Counted from the stretch's first letter, positions 10,062 through 18,864 are shown. The stretch is DNA of 64,000 nucleotides from Primorskyibacter marinus (GCF_003313245.1 NZ_QJSD01000001.1:124001-188000), one strand, 5' to 3'. Numbers and translations: made by a program. Notes: generated by a model not told the origin, from the letters alone.

Positions 10062-10291
10062 TACACTTTCTCCTTATCACCACTGCGGTTCTGATCCTGC
10101 CCCAATGGTCGGGTCTTGCCGGCCGAGGTTTCATCATACCGCTTCTCTTCATCGCGGGTGCCGACCTTGCGGGCAATCTCTCCGCCTGACCGCCCTGCCT
10201 CTGAAGGCTGATCTTCCAGATTTTCGGGCTTCTCACCCAGAACCTGCTCAGTCTCGCGTGTGCCGTCGGTTGATCGCTTTCTGTCTGCCAT
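10061..10291 (-). CDS. small hydrophilic protein of unknown function
   Basis: This 76-residue, strongly charged protein (about a third of its residues are K, R, E or D) has no hydrophobic segment and looks disordered. The frame is longer upstream, but the ATG at 10289-10291 has a clear AGGAGG site nine bases before it. The stop overlaps the start of the host-attachment gene by one base, so the pair forms a coupled operon. I do not recognise a family. The composition resembles small stress-associated proteins, but that is only an impression. Confidence 0.6.
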   Translation of the reverse strand: MADRKRSTDGTRETEQVLGEKPENLEDQPSEAGRSGGEIARKVGTRDEEKRYDETSAGKTRPLGQDQNRSGDKEKV

Positions 10292-10445
10292 GACGTCCTC
10301 CTTTGGCTGCATCAATGAACCAACCCCCAGCGCGGCACTCCTGTTCCATGCCCTTGTGAAGCTTGTCCGAGTTTCTTCACCGGGACGTCTGCAATATCGA
10401 AATCCATCGTCCATTGCGCAGATTTTCTGACGCTGGCCGCCACGC

Positions 10446-10479
10446 AAAAACGCCCCGCAGCGCAGGGCCACGGGGCGTT
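10446..10479 (-). terminator. intrinsic terminator after sodB
   Basis: A nine-bp stem (AACGCCCCG with CGGGGCGTT) with a 13-base loop is followed on the minus strand by a run of five T. It lies 24 bases past the sodB stop codon. Confidence 0.85.
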
Positions 10480-10502
10480 CAAATCGATTAGGTCGGATTC
10501 GT

Positions 10503-11111
10503 TCAGGCTTTGGACAGCCGCTCTGCCACGTTATCCCAGTTCACAAGGTTCTCCAGGAAGTTGGACAGGTAGGCCGGGCGCTTGTTGCGGAAGTCGATGT
10601 AATAGGAATGCTCCCACACATCGCAGCCCAGAAGCGCGGTCTGGCCGAAGCAGACCGGGTTCACGCCATTTTCGGTCTTGGTGACCTTCAGGCTACCGTC
10701 ACCATCGACGACCAGCCAAGCCCAGCCGGAACCGAATTGACCTGCGCCCGCAGCCGAGAAGTCTTCCTTGAATTTTTCGACCGAGCCGAAAGCATCCTTG
10801 AGGCGCGATTCAAGCTCTCCGGGCATGGCGTCCGAGCCTGGCCCCATCATTTCCCAGAACTGGGTGTGGTTCCAGTGCTGCGAAGCGTTGTTGAAGATAC
10901 CGGACTGGGCGACGGCGTTGGCGTCATATGTGCCCTTGATGATCTCTTCCAGAGATTTGTCCGCCCACTCGGTCCCGTCGATCAGCTTGTTGCCGTTGTC
11001 GACATAGGCCTTGTGGTGAATGTCGTGGTGATATTCCAGAGTCTCCTGCGACATGCCTTTGCTGGCAAGGGCGTCGTGGGCATATGGAAGATCGGGAAGT
11101 TCGAAAGCCAT
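10503..11111 (-). CDS. sodB: superoxide dismutase, Fe/Mn type
   Basis: The 202-residue cytoplasmic enzyme converts superoxide to hydrogen peroxide and oxygen. The metal ligands of the family are visible: a histidine in the N-terminal EYHHDIHH segment, a histidine in NNASQHWNH, and the Asp and His of DVWEHSYYIDFRN near the C-terminus. Length is normal. The pattern does not by itself settle iron against manganese, although GAGQFGSGWAW resembles the iron or cambialistic forms common in this order. It has its own terminator and stands apart from its neighbours, 157 bases from the sarcosine oxidase operon. Confidence 0.95.
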   Translation of the reverse strand: MAFELPDLPYAHDALASKGMSQETLEYHHDIHHKAYVDNGNKLIDGTEWADKSLEEIIKGTYDANAVAQSGIFNNASQHWNHTQFWEMMGPGSDAMPGELESRLKDAFGSVEKFKEDFSAAGAGQFGSGWAWLVVDGDGSLKVTKTENGVNPVCFGQTALLGCDVWEHSYYIDFRNKRPAYLSNFLENLVNWDNVAERLSKA

Positions 11112-11268
11112 TTTGGGGTCCCCCTAAGTGTTGTGGCTGCTATACGATAACTGCGCATTCCGTTCAGTAAGGTCAACCCTTGGTGGCGCTTTCGGGTTCC
11201 ATCCGATTCACGCCAAATCTTTGAAAAAGGGACCGGGGCGCGCTGACTTACCGCGTTTGTCATATCTG

Positions 11269-11841
11269 TCAATCGCCATGAAGCCCAACCTCACTGCCGG
11301 TTGCTGCGGCGGTAGACAGCAACTCCATCATATAGGGGGCGACGGACCGGAAACAGATCACCTCTGCCCGCGTGTCGGACCGCAACCAGAAGGCTGCCGC
11401 GACCTGTGCCAGCCGCGTACGGCGCAGCATACCGGGACGAAACACGTCAGGTGCCATGTCGACAGGAGCAAGCTTCGCCAGCACCTCGCGCAGCCCTGCC
11501 CCTTCCAGCGTGAACATCGTCCGTGCGTCCGACACGTTCAGCGCAAGATGATGCGTGCCAGCCAGGTCGTTGGTCAATCGGGCAAGCGCGCGGTCCGCCT
11601 CGGGGTACGGACAAAGCAGCATCACCTCGTCCGGGGACATCCACAACAGGCCCTGGCGGCCCTCCCAAAGCGCCTCGCGCTGTGCCGGCATCGCCACGCC
11701 GGCGGCACTGGACACGGCCCGCGTAAAGATCTCCGAGTCGAAATCGCCCCGGATCTGGACCATGCCTTGCAGGCCCGCCTCTTCGACGGTGACAAATCCT
11801 TCGTAGCGTGCGCGGCGCAATGCGCTGATGGGTTCAGACAT
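11269..11841 (-). CDS. soxG: sarcosine oxidase, gamma subunit
   Basis: The 190-residue protein is the small GcvT-related gamma subunit of heterotetrameric sarcosine oxidase. It contacts the alpha subunit near the methylene-tetrahydrofolate site. The ATG at 11839-11841 overlaps the last eight bases of soxA (ATGTCTGA), the usual arrangement in this operon. The frame extends upstream into soxA, but that part has no family similarity. It is the last gene of the operon; after it lie 157 bases with no gene before sodB. Confidence 0.9.
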   Translation of the reverse strand: MSEPISALRRARYEGFVTVEEAGLQGMVQIRGDFDSEIFTRAVSSAAGVAMPAQREALWEGRQGLLWMSPDEVMLLCPYPEADRALARLTNDLAGTHHLALNVSDARTMFTLEGAGLREVLAKLAPVDMAPDVFRPGMLRRTRLAQVAAAFWLRSDTRAEVICFRSVAPYMMELLSTAAATGSEVGLHGD

Positions 11842-14800
11842 TCTGCTTTTCCCCTTCAGGGTCATAGAAGACCGGATCGACGATCCGGGCGGGCACGGTG
11901 AAGCCTTCGACATGGGTGAACTCGATCACCTCGTCCATCCGGTCAGGTCCGTTCAGCACCAGCCCCATGGCGATGCCGCGGCCCAGCGTGGGCGAAAAAT
12001 AGGTCGAGGTGACGCGGCCCTGAGTGTTGCGTTGGTCATTGGCATTGGTGCCCCCTGCCACCGCATAAGCGCCCTCTGGCAGGACCGATCCATCCTCGGT
12101 CATCAGGCCCACCAGCTTCCAGCGCGAAGGATCCGTCATATGGGACCGCGCCTGCGCACGTTTGCCCAGATAGTCATCCTTTTTCTTCGAGATTGCCCAG
12201 TCCAGCCCCAGATCCTGCGGGATCACCGTGCCGTCGGTTTCATCCCCGATCATGATGAAGCCTTTTTCGGCGCGCAGAACATGCAGCGCCTCCGTCCCGT
12301 AAGGTGTGATGTTCCATTCAGCGCCTTTGGCATAAAGCAGATCCCAAAGCGCGCGACCATGCCCTGCCGGGGTGGCAATTTCATAGGACAGTTCCCCGGA
12401 AAAGCTGATCCTGAAGATCCGCACAGGGAAGCCCCCAAGCGTCCCATCGACCCAGGTCATGAAGGGCAGAGCCTCTTTCGAGACATTCATGCCACCAAGT
12501 TTCTCAAGCAACTTCCGCGCATTGGGTCCGACAACCGCGATCTGTGCGTATTGTTCGGTCACGTTGGCGGTGTAGACCTGCCAGTCCCACCATTCGGTTT
12601 GCAGCCACTCTTCCATATGGGCATGGATATGGTCCGCGCCGCCCGTGGTGGTGTGGCAAAGGAAGGTGTCCTCATCCAGCCGCGCCACGACACCATCGTC
12701 GATCAGAAAGCCGTTTTCGCTGCACATCAGCCCGTAACGGCATTTGCCGGGCTTCAGCGTCGACATCATGTTTGTGTAAAGCATATCGAGGAAGCGGCCC
12801 GCATCCGGCCCCTTGACGATAATCTTGCCTAACGTGGAAGCGTCAAGCAAACCAAGGCTTTGACGGACGGCCTTCACCTCCCGGATAACAGCCTGTGCGT
12901 GGTCTTCCTCGCCGCGCGGGTAACAATAGGGCCGTCGCCATTGACCGACAGGTTCCCAATGCACGTCATGGTTTTCGTGCCATGCGTGGATCGGCGTCTG
13001 GCGGATCGGCTGAAACAGTGGGCCACGCGCCTCGCCCGCGATCACGCCCATGGAGATCGGTGTATAGGGCGGGCGGAAGGTGGTGGTGCCGACCTCTGGG
13101 ATGGCCTCACCAAGCGCATTGGAGAGTGTCGCGAGGCCGTTGATGTTACTGAGTTTTCCCTGATCGGTTGCCATGCCCAGCGTGGTGTAACGCTTGGTAT
13201 GTTCAACACTTTCATAGCCTTCGCGCGCCGCCAGTTGCACATCCGAGACCTTGACGTCGTTCTGATAATCCAGCCACGCCTTCATCCGCAGATCATAGCG
13301 CGCGCCTTGCGGCATCAGCCAGACCGGCTCCAGCGGTTTTTCTGGCACGTCTGTGGCATCCGGCGCGGATGTTTGCCCGGAAAAGCCGGCATTGTTTCCA
13401 GCGACAGTCCCGGTTTGTGCGGCGTCTTTCAACAGCGAGGCCAGCGCCATATGACCATCTGCGGCACCAGCAACGCTGACGAAGGGTTTGCCGTCAGCCC
13501 CGGTCGGGCCAGCCTCAGCGCGCGGACGGAAGAAGGCCCCCGCCTCGTCCCAGTCCAGTTTGCCACCGCAATGCGACCACAGGTGAACGACCGGGGACCA
13601 GCCGCCGGACATGGCAACCGCGTCGCATGCGATCTCGTCCAGAATGGCGCCCTCGCCCTGCTGGTTGCAGATTGCCACGCCCGTCACACGCTTGCCGCCC
13701 AACACCTTTGCGATACCGCGCCCCTGTTCGACCCGGATGCCAAGCCCCTGCGCCTCGGCCATCAGCGCGCCACCGCCATAATTGCGCGCGTCGATGATGG
13801 CAGGCACGTCCAGCCCGGCTTTCTTCAGGGCAATCGCAGTGCGATAGGCGTCATCGTTATTGGTGACCACGACGGTCCGATCGCCGATACTAACCCCCCA
13901 GTTCACCAGATAATCGCGCACTGCCGATGCGAGCATGACACCCGGAATATCGTTGCCCGCGAAAGAGATCGGGCGTTCGATGGCACCGGTTGCGGTGACG
14001 ATCTGTGCGGCGCGGATACGCCACAAACGGTGGCGCGGGCCGTCCAAATCGGGCGCATGGTCGGTCAGGCGTTCGTAGCCAAGCGCATAACCATGATCGT
14101 AAACCCCTGCCCCCATGGTCCGGTTGCGCAGGGTGACATTCGGCATGGCGTGCAACTCGTTCAGCACTGAAGTGACCCATGTTTCGGGCGTCTGACCGTC
14201 GATTAGGCCGCCATCGACCGGGGCGCGACCGCCCCAATGCGCGGTTTGTTCGAGCAGAAGGACTTTCGCCCCGGTCTGCCCGGCGGCTTTTGCCGCCATA
14301 AGGCCAGCGACACCGCCGCCGACCACAAGCACATCGGTGTAATGGTAGAAATGTTCGTACCTGTCGGCATCGCGTGCCCCGGCATCGGGTGCCTTGCCCA
14401 GACCGGCGGAATGGCGGATGAACGGTTCGTAGACATGTTTCCAGAAAGCGCGCGGATACATGAACATCTTGTAGTAGAAACCGGCGGGCAGCACCCGCGC
14501 CAGATGCGTGTTGATCGCGCCGATATCCATCTCAAGACTGGGCCAGTGATTCTGGCTGGTGGCTGTCAGCCCGTCGAAAAGCTCTGTCGTGGTGGCACGC
14601 TGGTTGGGTTCGAACCGGTTGCCCTCGCCCAGATTGACCAGCGCGTTGGGTTCTTCCGCGCCAGAGGCCACGGGGCCGCGCGGGCGATGGTGTTTGAACG
14701 ACCGGCCCATCAGCACCTGATCATTGGCCAGCAGTGCAGAGGCCAGCGTATCGCCGGCAAAACCGTTCAGGCGTTTGCCGTTGAAGGTGAACCCGACGCG

Positions 14801-14848
14801 ATAGGTGCGGTCGGTGAGGCGTCCGCCGGTGGGAAGGCGTGTGCTCAT
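11834..14848 (-). CDS. soxA: sarcosine oxidase, alpha subunit
   Basis: The 1004-residue alpha subunit oxidatively demethylates sarcosine together with the other subunits, giving glycine, H2O2 and 5,10-methylene-tetrahydrofolate. It carries an N-terminal ferredoxin-like region, then a dinucleotide-binding fold with the motif VVGGGVAGLMAAKAAG, and a C-terminal aminomethyltransferase (GcvT) half ending with RAEKGFIMIGDETDGT. The full length matches the family. The frame is open further upstream, but the ATG at 14846-14848 starts a canonical N-terminus. It lies between soxD and soxG in the operon. Confidence 0.95.
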   Translation of the reverse strand: MSTRLPTGGRLTDRTYRVGFTFNGKRLNGFAGDTLASALLANDQVLMGRSFKHHRPRGPVASGAEEPNALVNLGEGNRFEPNQRATTTELFDGLTATSQNHWPSLEMDIGAINTHLARVLPAGFYYKMFMYPRAFWKHVYEPFIRHSAGLGKAPDAGARDADRYEHFYHYTDVLVVGGGVAGLMAAKAAGQTGAKVLLLEQTAHWGGRAPVDGGLIDGQTPETWVTSVLNELHAMPNVTLRNRTMGAGVYDHGYALGYERLTDHAPDLDGPRHRLWRIRAAQIVTATGAIERPISFAGNDIPGVMLASAVRDYLVNWGVSIGDRTVVVTNNDDAYRTAIALKKAGLDVPAIIDARNYGGGALMAEAQGLGIRVEQGRGIAKVLGGKRVTGVAICNQQGEGAILDEIACDAVAMSGGWSPVVHLWSHCGGKLDWDEAGAFFRPRAEAGPTGADGKPFVSVAGAADGHMALASLLKDAAQTGTVAGNNAGFSGQTSAPDATDVPEKPLEPVWLMPQGARYDLRMKAWLDYQNDVKVSDVQLAAREGYESVEHTKRYTTLGMATDQGKLSNINGLATLSNALGEAIPEVGTTTFRPPYTPISMGVIAGEARGPLFQPIRQTPIHAWHENHDVHWEPVGQWRRPYCYPRGEEDHAQAVIREVKAVRQSLGLLDASTLGKIIVKGPDAGRFLDMLYTNMMSTLKPGKCRYGLMCSENGFLIDDGVVARLDEDTFLCHTTTGGADHIHAHMEEWLQTEWWDWQVYTANVTEQYAQIAVVGPNARKLLEKLGGMNVSKEALPFMTWVDGTLGGFPVRIFRISFSGELSYEIATPAGHGRALWDLLYAKGAEWNITPYGTEALHVLRAEKGFIMIGDETDGTVIPQDLGLDWAISKKKDDYLGKRAQARSHMTDPSRWKLVGLMTEDGSVLPEGAYAVAGGTNANDQRNTQGRVTSTYFSPTLGRGIAMGLVLNGPDRMDEVIEFTHVEGFTVPARIVDPVFYDPEGEKQNV

Positions 14849-14893
14849 GTTTCTGGCCCTGTCATTGGTGGCGATGTCGGAGCGCTCCGCGCG

Positions 14894-14918
14894 GGAGTAT
14901 TTTTGCCAAGAAGAAGCA
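14894..14918 (+). repeat. 25-bp dispersed intergenic repeat, copy 1
   Basis: The 25 bases starting GGAGTATTTTTGCC and ending AAGAAGCA occur identically at 48774-48798, also on the plus strand. This copy lies in the 70-base gap between soxD and soxA and touches the last codons of soxD. Similar short elements are common in intergenic DNA of Rhodobacterales, by my recollection of the group. Confidence 0.75.
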
Positions 14919-15248
14919 TCAGGACAACTCTCTCCACGTCCAGCCGGGGCGTTTGGCAGTGATCGCATCGAGGATGGCTTGCGGCGGCTTGGTCGTCTGG
15001 GCGGGGTATGTGCCGAACACCTCCATCGTCATGGTGCAGCGGGCGGCGTGGAACCACTTGCCGCAGCCGTGAGAGTGCCGCCAGCGTTCAAAATGCACGC
15101 CCTTGGGGTTTTCGCGGGTGAAGAGGTAGGACTCAAAACTGTCATCCGAGGAGTCAGGGCCGTGCCGCGTCAGATGCGCCTCGCCACCGGCATGGAGTTC
15201 GGTTTCCTCGGCTTGGACGTCGCAATAGGGGCATTTGAGGGTTAGCAT
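14919..15248 (-). CDS. soxD: sarcosine oxidase, delta subunit
   Basis: The 109-residue delta subunit is the zinc-binding small subunit of the heterotetramer. It begins with the CPYC pair at residues 6 and 9, followed by the conserved THR...FExYLF region, the histidine of RHSHGCGKWFHAAR and the cysteines around it, which supply the zinc site. In the usual operon soxD directly follows soxB. Here an 85-base gap and a small membrane-protein gene separate them. Confidence 0.93.
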   Translation of the reverse strand: MLTLKCPYCDVQAEETELHAGGEAHLTRHGPDSSDDSFESYLFTRENPKGVHFERWRHSHGCGKWFHAARCTMTMEVFGTYPAQTTKPPQAILDAITAKRPGWTWRELS

Positions 15249-15333
15249 GTGTTACGCTCGCCGCTGCTGCAAATTGCCCGAAAGCGAAATTTTGATTTAC
15301 GATATAGGTCGACAGTCAGGTTGATACTCATTC

Positions 15334-15615
15334 TTACATCACCTTATTGAACCAAACGTGGAAAAGATCCCCATAGCCCGAAATTAGGGTTCCGATGATT
15401 GCGAGCAAATACTCATGCATGTCACCAATACGCCGATACGGTCGATATTGTTCTGCATTCAAGAATAGGCGCGTTCCTCCGAAGACACAGATAGCAGTTG
15501 CCACCCCCAGCGTTCCGAGGCGTTGAAATGTCTCGGCTGAGAGTTGTACGAGCCCAAAAGCAAACAGCCCGCCAACCACATAAGCTGGTATTGCTTCATA
15601 CAACCACTTCTTCAA
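15334..15615 (-). CDS. small membrane protein inserted between soxB and soxD
   Basis: The 93-residue protein has two or three hydrophobic stretches, about residues 9-27, 34-48 and 67-82. The segment between the second and third, about 49-66 (RLFLNAEQYRPYRRIGDM), is polar and basic. The ATG overlaps the soxB stop in an ATGA, so translation is probably coupled to soxB. Base composition is visibly poorer in GC than in the sox genes on either side, which suggests a later insertion. I do not recognise a family. Sarcosine oxidase operons normally run soxB-D-A-G with nothing between B and D. Confidence 0.6.
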   Translation of the reverse strand: MKKWLYEAIPAYVVGGLFAFGLVQLSAETFQRLGTLGVATAICVFGGTRLFLNAEQYRPYRRIGDMHEYLLAIIGTLISGYGDLFHVWFNKVM

Positions 15616-16856
15616 TGCGCCACCCCTGCCGCCACGCTCTCATCCACAAAGCGGCCTTCGCGGAAGCGGTTCAGGCTGAAGGCGTCCGTCAGCGGCGAGC
15701 GGCCGCGGGCCATCAGCTCTGCCATGGCCCAGCCGGAACCGGGAATCGCTTTGAAGCCGCCGGTGCCCCAGCCGCAATTGATGAAGCAGCCGCCAAGGGG
15801 CGTTTTCGACAGGATGGGCGAGCGGTCGCCGGTGATATCGACGATGCCGCCCCATTGGCGCAGCATTTTCAGGCGGGAGATCATCGGGAAGGTTTCAACC
15901 AGCGCGCGGACGGTTTCCTCGATATGGTGGAAGCTGCCGCGCGGGGTGTAGCTGTTGCACCCGTCCGTGCCGCCGCCGATGACCATCTCGCCCTTGTCGG
16001 ACTGGCTCATATAGCCATGTACGGTGTTGGCCATGACAACCACATCCATGCAGGGTTTGATCGGTTCGCTGACCAGCGCCTGTAGGGCCACGCTTTCGAT
16101 GGGCAAACGGAAGCCCGCCATATCGGCCAGCGCGCCGGAATGGCCCGCGACGACGAGCCCGAGCTTGTCACAGGCAATGTCGCCCTGGGTGGTGGACACA
16201 CCCGTGACGTGCCCGTATTCGGACTGCACGCCGGTGACCTCGCATTTCTGGATGATGTCCATGCCCATATCCGAACAGGCCCGCGCATAGCCCCAGGCCA
16301 CCGCATCGTGGCGCGCCGTGCCAGCCCGTGCCTGCCAGAGCGCGCCAAGCACCGGGTAGCGCGGTCCGTCGATATTCATGATCGGCACCAGTTGCTTGAC
16401 GCGGGCGGGCGCGATGAATTCGGTCACAACCCCTTGCAGGGCATTGGCATGGGCGGTGCGTTTGAAGCCGCGGACTTCATGTTCGGTCTGGGCCAGCATC
16501 ATCACGCCACGGGGCGAGAACATGACGTTGTAATTGAGGTCCTGGCTCATCGTCTCGTACAGGCTGCGGGCCTTTTCGTAGATCGCGGCGGACGGGTCTT
16601 GCAGGTAGTTCGACCGGATGATCGTGGTGTTGCGCCCGGTATTGCCACCCCCCAGCCAGCCCTTTTCCAGCACCGCAACATTGGTGATGCCGAAGTTCTT
16701 GCCAAGGTAATAGGCGGTGGCAAGGCCATGCCCGCCTGCCCCCACGATCACAACGTCGTAGCGTTTTTTCGGTGTGGCTCGCCGCCAGGCACGGTCCCAG
16801 CCTATGTGGTCACGCAGGGCTTCTTTGGCGATGGCAAAGGCGGAATAGCGTTTCAT
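15612..16856 (-). CDS. soxB: sarcosine oxidase, beta subunit
   Basis: The 414-residue beta subunit belongs to the DAO family and holds FAD and covalently bound FMN. The FAD-binding motif VVIVGAGGHGLATAYYLG starts at about residue 35 and is followed by the GGGNTGRNTTIIRSNY signature. His183, in ARHDAVAWGY, is probably the FMN attachment residue. The frame is open upstream, but the ATG at 16854-16856 gives the normal length. It is the first gene of the sarcosine oxidase operon. An inverted repeat lies about 60 bases upstream. Confidence 0.95.
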   Translation of the reverse strand: MKRYSAFAIAKEALRDHIGWDRAWRRATPKKRYDVVIVGAGGHGLATAYYLGKNFGITNVAVLEKGWLGGGNTGRNTTIIRSNYLQDPSAAIYEKARSLYETMSQDLNYNVMFSPRGVMMLAQTEHEVRGFKRTAHANALQGVVTEFIAPARVKQLVPIMNIDGPRYPVLGALWQARAGTARHDAVAWGYARACSDMGMDIIQKCEVTGVQSEYGHVTGVSTTQGDIACDKLGLVVAGHSGALADMAGFRLPIESVALQALVSEPIKPCMDVVVMANTVHGYMSQSDKGEMVIGGGTDGCNSYTPRGSFHHIEETVRALVETFPMISRLKMLRQWGGIVDITGDRSPILSKTPLGGCFINCGWGTGGFKAIPGSGWAMAELMARGRSPLTDAFSLNRFREGRFVDESVAAGVAH

Positions 16857-16915
16857 GGGCGTCGAATCCGGCAATCTGTTCAGGTGTTCTGACTGAACCT
16901 TGGCCTGAACCACCC

Positions 16916-16940
16916 CATGATCGCAACCGTCACGATCATG
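16916..16940. promoter_or_regulatory. inverted repeat in the soxB-ccmI divergent region
   Basis: CATGATCG and CGATCATG form a perfect 8-bp inverted repeat with a nine-base spacer, 60 bases upstream of the soxB start. A second pair, CGCAAC and GTTGCG, partly overlaps it. It could be an operator for the sarcosine operon, but no matching regulator gene is adjacent. Confidence 0.35.
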
Positions 16941-17036
16941 TGCAGTTGCGACATCGGCGCACCCCTGCGCGGTTTTGCTCTTTTGTGATGGCGCGCGGCG
17001 CTATACATGACCTGCATGATTGGCGCAGGAGCAAGC

Positions 17037-18272
17037 ATGACGGTTTTCTGGTTCCTTACCGTGGCGTTGACCTGCGGCGTGGCCGCGCTTTTGACGCTGG
17101 CACTTGTGCGGGGACGCCGCGACACCGGCCCCGCCGAAGCGTTCGACCTGAAAGTCTATCGCGACCAGTTGGCCGAGATTGACAGGGACGCCGCCCGTAG
17201 TGTGATCGCACCGGAAGATGCCGAACGGCTGCGCACCGAGGTGTCGCGGCGCATTCTGGCGGCGGACAGTCGCGTTCAGGAAGGGAAGGACGTTTCGCAG
17301 GTGCGCCGGGGCGGGATGGTTTTCCCTGCGGTTCTGACCCTGGCGCTGCTTGCTGGCGGGATCGGGCTGTATTGGCAGTTGGGCGCGCCGGGTTACGGCG
17401 ACCTTGGCCTTGAGCGCCGCAAGGAGATGGCCCGCGACGCCCGCGAAAACCGCCCCTCGCAGGCAGAGGCAGAAGCAGAAATCGCCCGCGCCGGACCCGC
17501 GCCGCTGCTGGAAGAGCCGCCTGCTGAATATCTTGCACTGGTCACGCGGTTGCGCGGTGCGGTGGAAGAGCGGCCCGATGATCTGCAAGGGCAGACGCTT
17601 TTGGCAGGCAGCGAGGCGGCGCTGGGCAATTATGTGGCCGCGTCCGAAGCACAGGCGCAGGTGGTTTCTCTGCGGGGCGAGGGTGCCACGGCGCGCGATT
17701 ACGCGGACCTTGCCGATATGCGGATTCTCGCGGCGGGCGGCTATGTCTCGCCTGCTGCCGAGGACGCATTGAATGCCGCCCTGTCGCGCGATCCGGCCAA
17801 TGGCGTCGCGCGCTACTATTACGGTTTGATGATGGCCCAGACCGGGCGCCCGGATGCGGCCTTCCGTCTTTGGCAGGATCTGTTGCGTGACAGCACTGCG
17901 ACCGATCCCTGGATCGTGCCACTGCGCGCCCAGATCGAGGATATGGCGATGCGCGCGGGCGTTGACTATCAGCTGCCACCGCTTGTGGATGCACCCGGTC
18001 CTAGCGCGGCCGATATAGACGCCGCGGGCGAGATGTCAGAGGCCGACCGGCAGGAAATGATCCGCGGCATGGTCGCGCGCCTGTCCAACCGGCTTGCCAT
18101 AGAAGGCGGCCCGCCCGAGGACTGGGCGCGGCTGATCGGCGCGCATAATGTGTTGGGCGATACCGCCCAGGCCCGCGCCATCCTGCAAAATGCCGAAGAG
18201 GTGTTTGTTGGCAACGCGGCGGCCCTGGAAACGATCCGGGCCGCCGCCCGCAGCGCGGGCCTGCTGCCATGA
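17037..18272 (+). CDS. ccmI: cytochrome c maturation protein CcmI
   Basis: The 411-residue inner-membrane protein is the apocytochrome c chaperone of the Ccm system I pathway and presents apocytochrome c to the haem lyase. It has an N-terminal membrane span (about residues 3-24), a coiled periplasm- or cytoplasm-facing loop with a leucine-zipper-like DLKVYRDQLAEIDRD, a second span at about 91-110, and a C-terminal TPR-like region. The ATG at 17037 has an AGGAG site; an earlier ATG is out of step with the family. Its stop overlaps a 40-codon reading frame that leads into ruvX. Confidence 0.9.
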   Translation: MTVFWFLTVALTCGVAALLTLALVRGRRDTGPAEAFDLKVYRDQLAEIDRDAARSVIAPEDAERLRTEVSRRILAADSRVQEGKDVSQVRRGGMVFPAVLTLALLAGGIGLYWQLGAPGYGDLGLERRKEMARDARENRPSQAEAEAEIARAGPAPLLEEPPAEYLALVTRLRGAVEERPDDLQGQTLLAGSEAALGNYVAASEAQAQVVSLRGEGATARDYADLADMRILAAGGYVSPAAEDALNAALSRDPANGVARYYYGLMMAQTGRPDAAFRLWQDLLRDSTATDPWIVPLRAQIEDMAMRAGVDYQLPPLVDAPGPSAADIDAAGEMSEADRQEMIRGMVARLSNRLAIEGGPPEDWARLIGAHNVLGDTAQARAILQNAEEVFVGNAAALETIRAAARSAGLLP

Positions 18273-18391
18273 TCCGGCAATGCCGCGCCCTGCCCGACGT
18301 TGCGTTCAAGCGCGCCCTGCTGCGTCTTGGCGTGGCGGCCATCCTCCCGCGCTGCGCAATGAACGCGCAACAACCGCGCGAGGTGTCTTGA
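18269..18391 (+). CDS. possible 40-residue protein linking ccmI and ruvX
   Basis: An ATG at 18269 overlaps the ccmI stop (ATGA), and the frame ends with a TGA at 18389-18391 that shares its final A with the ruvX start codon. The 40-residue product (starting MIRQCRALPDVAFKRALLRL) is basic with one weakly hydrophobic stretch. Coupling at both ends is the only evidence that it is translated. It may simply be a translational bridge for ruvX, or chance. Confidence 0.35.
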   Translation: MIRQCRALPDVAFKRALLRLGVAAILPRCAMNAQQPREVS

Positions 18392-18864
18392 TGATCTACG
18401 AAGAGACCAGCGATTTTGTCGCCGCCCTGCCCCGGCCCTGTCCGTTGATCGGCCTCGATTTCGGCACCAAGACGATCGGAGTCGCGGTCTCTGACGGGCT
18501 GATGTCCGTGGCCACACCGCTGGAGACGATCCGCCGCAAGAAATTTACCCTGGACGCCGCACGCATTCAGGAAATCATCGCGCATCGCAACATCGGCGGG
18601 CTTGCGCTTGGCCTGCCGCGCAACATGGACGGCTCCGAAGGGCCGCGATGCCAGTCGACACGCGCATTCGCGCGCAATCTGTCGCGCCTTTGGGACGGAC
18701 CGATTGCCTATTGGGACGAGCGTCTATCCACCGTCGCCGCCGAAAGAGCGCTGCTGGAGGCGGATACGTCACGCAAACGTCGCGCCGAGGTCATAGACCA
18801 TGTCGCGGCTTCATATATCCTGCAAGGGCTGCTTGACCGGGTTCGGCATCTCGCGGCGCAGTGA
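18391..18864 (+). CDS. ruvX: Holliday junction resolvase-like RuvX (YqgF)
   Basis: The 157-residue RNase H-fold protein is predicted to be a nuclease that acts on recombination intermediates or in 16S rRNA 5' processing. The first catalytic aspartate lies in LIGLDFGTKTIGVAVSD. The conserved GLPRNMDGSEG motif and the C-terminal acidic region (DERLSTVAAERAL...DHVAASYILQ) are also present. The frame is open far upstream into ccmI, but the ATG at 18391 fits the family length. Its stop overlaps the GTG of the next gene. Confidence 0.9.
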   Translation: MIYEETSDFVAALPRPCPLIGLDFGTKTIGVAVSDGLMSVATPLETIRRKKFTLDAARIQEIIAHRNIGGLALGLPRNMDGSEGPRCQSTRAFARNLSRLWDGPIAYWDERLSTVAAERALLEADTSRKRRAEVIDHVAASYILQGLLDRVRHLAAQ

